Assembly (NCBI GenBank): GCA_031555735.1
Contig: JAVBUE010000080.1
Span: 1-25,022 of the forward strand
Reading direction: 5' to 3'
DNA length: 25,022 nt
Origin: JAJDIA01 sp031555735
Lineage (GTDB): Bacteria; Bacteroidota; Bacteroidia; Bacteroidales; Tannerellaceae
Part shown: in pieces, positions 23,005 to 25,022 of the stretch
Layout: every line of letters begins with the position of its first letter
How positions within the stretch are numbered: position 1 is the stretch's first letter
The notes under the pieces: generated by a model
What the model was told of the DNA's origin: nothing
What the model saw: only the letters and a program-made list of their open reading frames with translations
Databases searched by the model: none
Made by a program: the position numbers and the translations under genes

Positions 23005-24673
23005 GTCCTGACTTTGACAATGCGTCACCCTAAACGTTCAACGCGACAAAGAGAGGTTCAAGCTTCCTTTGTTCGGGGGTCAGGTATAGGGTTTGGGTTG
23101 CTCTCTCCCCGTTAGGGAGCTTGATTGTAACAGTTGACAATGTCTTTGCAATGTCCAGTGTTTTATCCACACTTAGCCCAAATTCCAATATCTTTATAAG
23201 TCGTTCCAATTCCTTGTATATTTTCAGAGCGACAAAGCACAAACTTATGTGAGCCTCGATACGGCATTCGGTAAAATGGAAGATGGGTCGCATGTCAAGA
23301 GTTCCCTTTGAAATTCTGAAGGAACGTTCCACGACCCAAAGACCGTGATATTGAGAGATGCATTCCTTCGCCTCAAGATCGGTGTTAGTAATATAACCTT
23401 TCCATCCGTCCCACTTGGCATCTTCATCAATCTTATCCATGTCTATAGCGACCGTGATATCATCGCTTATTGTCAGAAATTTATTATACCCTCGCTTATT
23501 GATCTTGTCTTTCGTGATTTTACCGCTTTTGAATTCCTGTTCAAGTCGCTTTACGCCCCGATCGCGGTTAAACTCGTCCTTGGCTGCACGCTTGTCAGTA
23601 TAGCTTACAATCAGCCTGTTAGAATTGGCTTTCTTTCGTTCATGTACAGTTCCATCCTTCTTTTCCAGGCCAAGTATCCATTCACTGATTTGCTTCGCCT
23701 CATTGCGTATCCGCGCTCCTATTATATATTTGTAACCTGCGCTTTGTAGCAAAGCAATATTCTTCTTCGACATCAATCCTGAATCCGCCACCAAAATAAA
23801 ATCTTTTACCCCGTAGCGCTGGATAAAGTCGTCTACTATCGGAAGCATAGTCCGCCCTTCGAACTGACTACCATTGAATAGTGAGTACGCGAGCGGATAA
23901 CCGTCTTGGCTGACTAATAATCCGAGTACAACCTGTGTCTCTGCAGTCTTTCCGTCCTTGGAAAAACCCGGGGAACGCAGAGTGTCTTCTCTGAAACTCT
24001 CGAAATACAGCGTTGTGACGTCATAGAATGCAACCGATATTGTCCCTCCAAGAATCTCTCTCGTATGCTCGACTGATATGCTGAGAACTTCTTCCTTTCG
24101 GGTATTATGCAGTTCGTCCAGATAGCGGTATATCCTCTGATAATGGTAATCTTCATTCCAGTAACGACGCATGTAGTCGACTGTTGCCAATTTACTACGG
24201 GGTTCGCATATACGTGCTATCGTCAAGTCTTTTAGAACTTTGTCGGGTATTGCGTCAAAGCCAATGGATTCATATATCTTTTCAAGAAGACGATATGCTC
24301 CATCTTGTTTTATCTCGGTGATACTATTGAAAACTTCTGTCTGAGGTAACAAATTTTCCTCTGGGTAAAAGTCTAGTGAGGCTTGGATGCCGCCATGTGT
24401 GGATATCCATTTGCGACCCTCTTTACACAATGACTCGACCTCTGAATCGCCCCTGACAGTACCAAAATTATGGATCTCTTTGAACTTGCCATGATGCTTG
24501 TCTACAATTACTACGGTAATTGAGCCACTCCGATTTTTCTTTTTGCGCACAAACATGTGCAAATATAGCAGTTTTCAACCGTTGCGTCACCCAAATCACC
24601 CAACAGATAGTTGTATATATCTGATTATCAGATGTGAAATTCTATTAAGCTGAAATTGTGTCAAAGTCAGGAC
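23005..24673 (-). mobile_element. Complete IS1634-family insertion sequence
   Basis: The element is bounded by perfect 15-bp terminal inverted repeats, GTCCTGACTTTGACA (23005-23019) and its complement (24659-24673), giving 1669 bp. A direct GCGTCACCC (23022-23030 and 24584-24592) lies subterminally on both sides of the transposase gene. The flanks (CCGGGT on the left, CTTTTG on the right) show no target duplication. A single intact transposase gene fills it. Confidence 0.88.
23030..24556 (-). CDS. IS1634-family DDE transposase
   Basis: The 508-residue transposase starts at ATG 24556; a TTG two codons earlier is possible. It belongs to the IS4-like superfamily with an RNase H-like catalytic core. 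Candidate catalytic residues are Asp179 (FYDVTTLYFES), Asp258 (LVADSGLMSKKN) and Glu410 (LWVVERSFRISKGTLDMRPIFH, the usual E-x-x-F/W-R region). GLLVSQDGYPLAYSLFNGS between the first two Asp is typical of the family. The N-terminal MFVRKKKNRSGSITVVIVD resembles other IS1634 members. A TATATTTG box (complement of 24560-24567) lies directly before the start, so the leader would be extremely short. The frame is intact, so the element may be active. It is transcribed toward the orphan sigma gene. Confidence 0.93.
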   Translation of the reverse strand: MFVRKKKNRSGSITVVIVDKHHGKFKEIHNFGTVRGDSEVESLCKEGRKWISTHGGIQASLDFYPEENLLPQTEVFNSITEIKQDGAYRLLEKIYESIGFDAIPDKVLKDLTIARICEPRSKLATVDYMRRYWNEDYHYQRIYRYLDELHNTRKEEVLSISVEHTREILGGTISVAFYDVTTLYFESFREDTLRSPGFSKDGKTAETQVVLGLLVSQDGYPLAYSLFNGSQFEGRTMLPIVDDFIQRYGVKDFILVADSGLMSKKNIALLQSAGYKYIIGARIRNEAKQISEWILGLEKKDGTVHERKKANSNRLIVSYTDKRAAKDEFNRDRGVKRLEQEFKSGKITKDKINKRGYNKFLTISDDITVAIDMDKIDEDAKWDGWKGYITNTDLEAKECISQYHGLWVVERSFRISKGTLDMRPIFHFTECRIEAHISLCFVALKIYKELERLIKILEFGLSVDKTLDIAKTLSTVTIKLPNGERATQTLYLTPEQRKLEPLFVALNV

Positions 24674-25022
24674 CTTTTGACTCTTTACTGGAAGGAAAAC
24701 ATTGCTGTTTTGCGTCTGAACCGGCAGAACATGCGACACTATTCGGCGGAGATTTTTACTTCAATAACGCGCTAATCGCCACTATACCGGGACATCCATT
24801 CCTTGGGAGAGTTATTGAAACGGTTTTCGCCAACTCAGTTGAACAGAAACGATACCCGAATAAGATGATGGAGGTATTGGAAACGACAGGTCCTTTGATG
24901 CTTTCCTCGCTCTATAAGGAGACGGAGAATAAAGAAGGAATATATCTCATACCGGCCAATAAGGTCAGTCCATTTACCAAATCGGATGTGCAGATTTACA
25001 TGTCTGGAAATGCTTCGAAAGA
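24674..25022 (+). pseudogene. Glycosyltransferase (GT32-like) fragment, 5' part replaced by the IS, 3' part beyond window
   Basis: In the frame of base 24679 the DNA reads DSLLEGKHCCFASEPAEHAT, then LFGGDFYFNNALIATIPGHPFLGRVI and METTGPLM-like residues (EVLETTGPLMLSSLY), followed by YLIPANKVSPF. The FNNALIATIPGHPF and TGPLMLSSL blocks match the second half of the sugar-transferase family with a DXD motif (OCH1/GT32-like) found in capsule and O-antigen loci. There is no start codon and no DXD part on this side of the IS; the frame runs back into the IS end and stops at 24646. The 3' end continues past the window. The enzyme would be dead unless the frame is fused elsewhere. Family assignment is from remembered motifs. 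Confidence 0.7.

Overview
The window looks like chromosomal DNA from a member of the Bacteroidales, most likely Bacteroides or Parabacteroides. The reasons are a complete SusC/SusD pair driven by an ECF sigma/FecR pair, a type III glutamine synthetase, promoter -7 boxes of the TAnnTTTG type, lipoproteins with Bacteroidetes-style signal peptides, and an IS1634-family insertion sequence. The genus call is an inference; no rRNA or tRNA gene is present to settle it.

Region 1 (1-2.3 kb) is accessory DNA. It holds the 3' end of a RhuM-like gene, a small minus-strand ORF divergent from an XRE-type regulator, an ORF6N (phage anti-repressor-like) gene in operon with that regulator, and a hypothetical gene whose 3' end runs into a repeat element. 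The divergent intergenic carries five GTAATG/CATTAC motifs that look like operators.

Region 2 (2.24-2.89 kb) is a foldback element: 174-bp inverted arms with two mismatches around an array of ten 22-bp units kept in exact register. Three of the units are inverted.

Region 3 (3.0-12.7 kb) is a polysaccharide utilisation locus in the order ECF sigma factor, FecR anti-sigma factor, SusC with an N-terminal STN domain, SusD, and a large lipoprotein with a probable glycosidase barrel. The STN domain on the transporter is expected to report substrate uptake to FecR, which releases the sigma factor and switches on susC, susD and the enzyme. Hairpins, two of them terminator-like, lie between sigma and fecR, between fecR and susC, and between susD and the lipoprotein gene.

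Region 4 (12.7-18.5 kb, minus strand) is one 1955-residue protein: transglutaminase-like domain, DUF4011, split superfamily 1 helicase, Vsr-like nuclease and DUF3320. This is the architecture of the Hhe-type single-protein anti-phage candidate. It converges on the PUL with 13 bp between stop codons.

Region 5 (18.75-22.3 kb) holds a decayed tandem ABC ATPase gene (minus) divergent from an intact glnN (plus). A second 22-bp-period repeat array and a strong hairpin lie downstream of glnN.

Region 6 (22.3-25.0 kb) has an ECF sigma factor with no anti-sigma partner. A complete IS1634-family element lies about 100 bp upstream of it, and beyond the element is a glycosyltransferase gene cut at its 5' side. 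No target duplication is visible around the IS, so this junction may be a rearrangement breakpoint.
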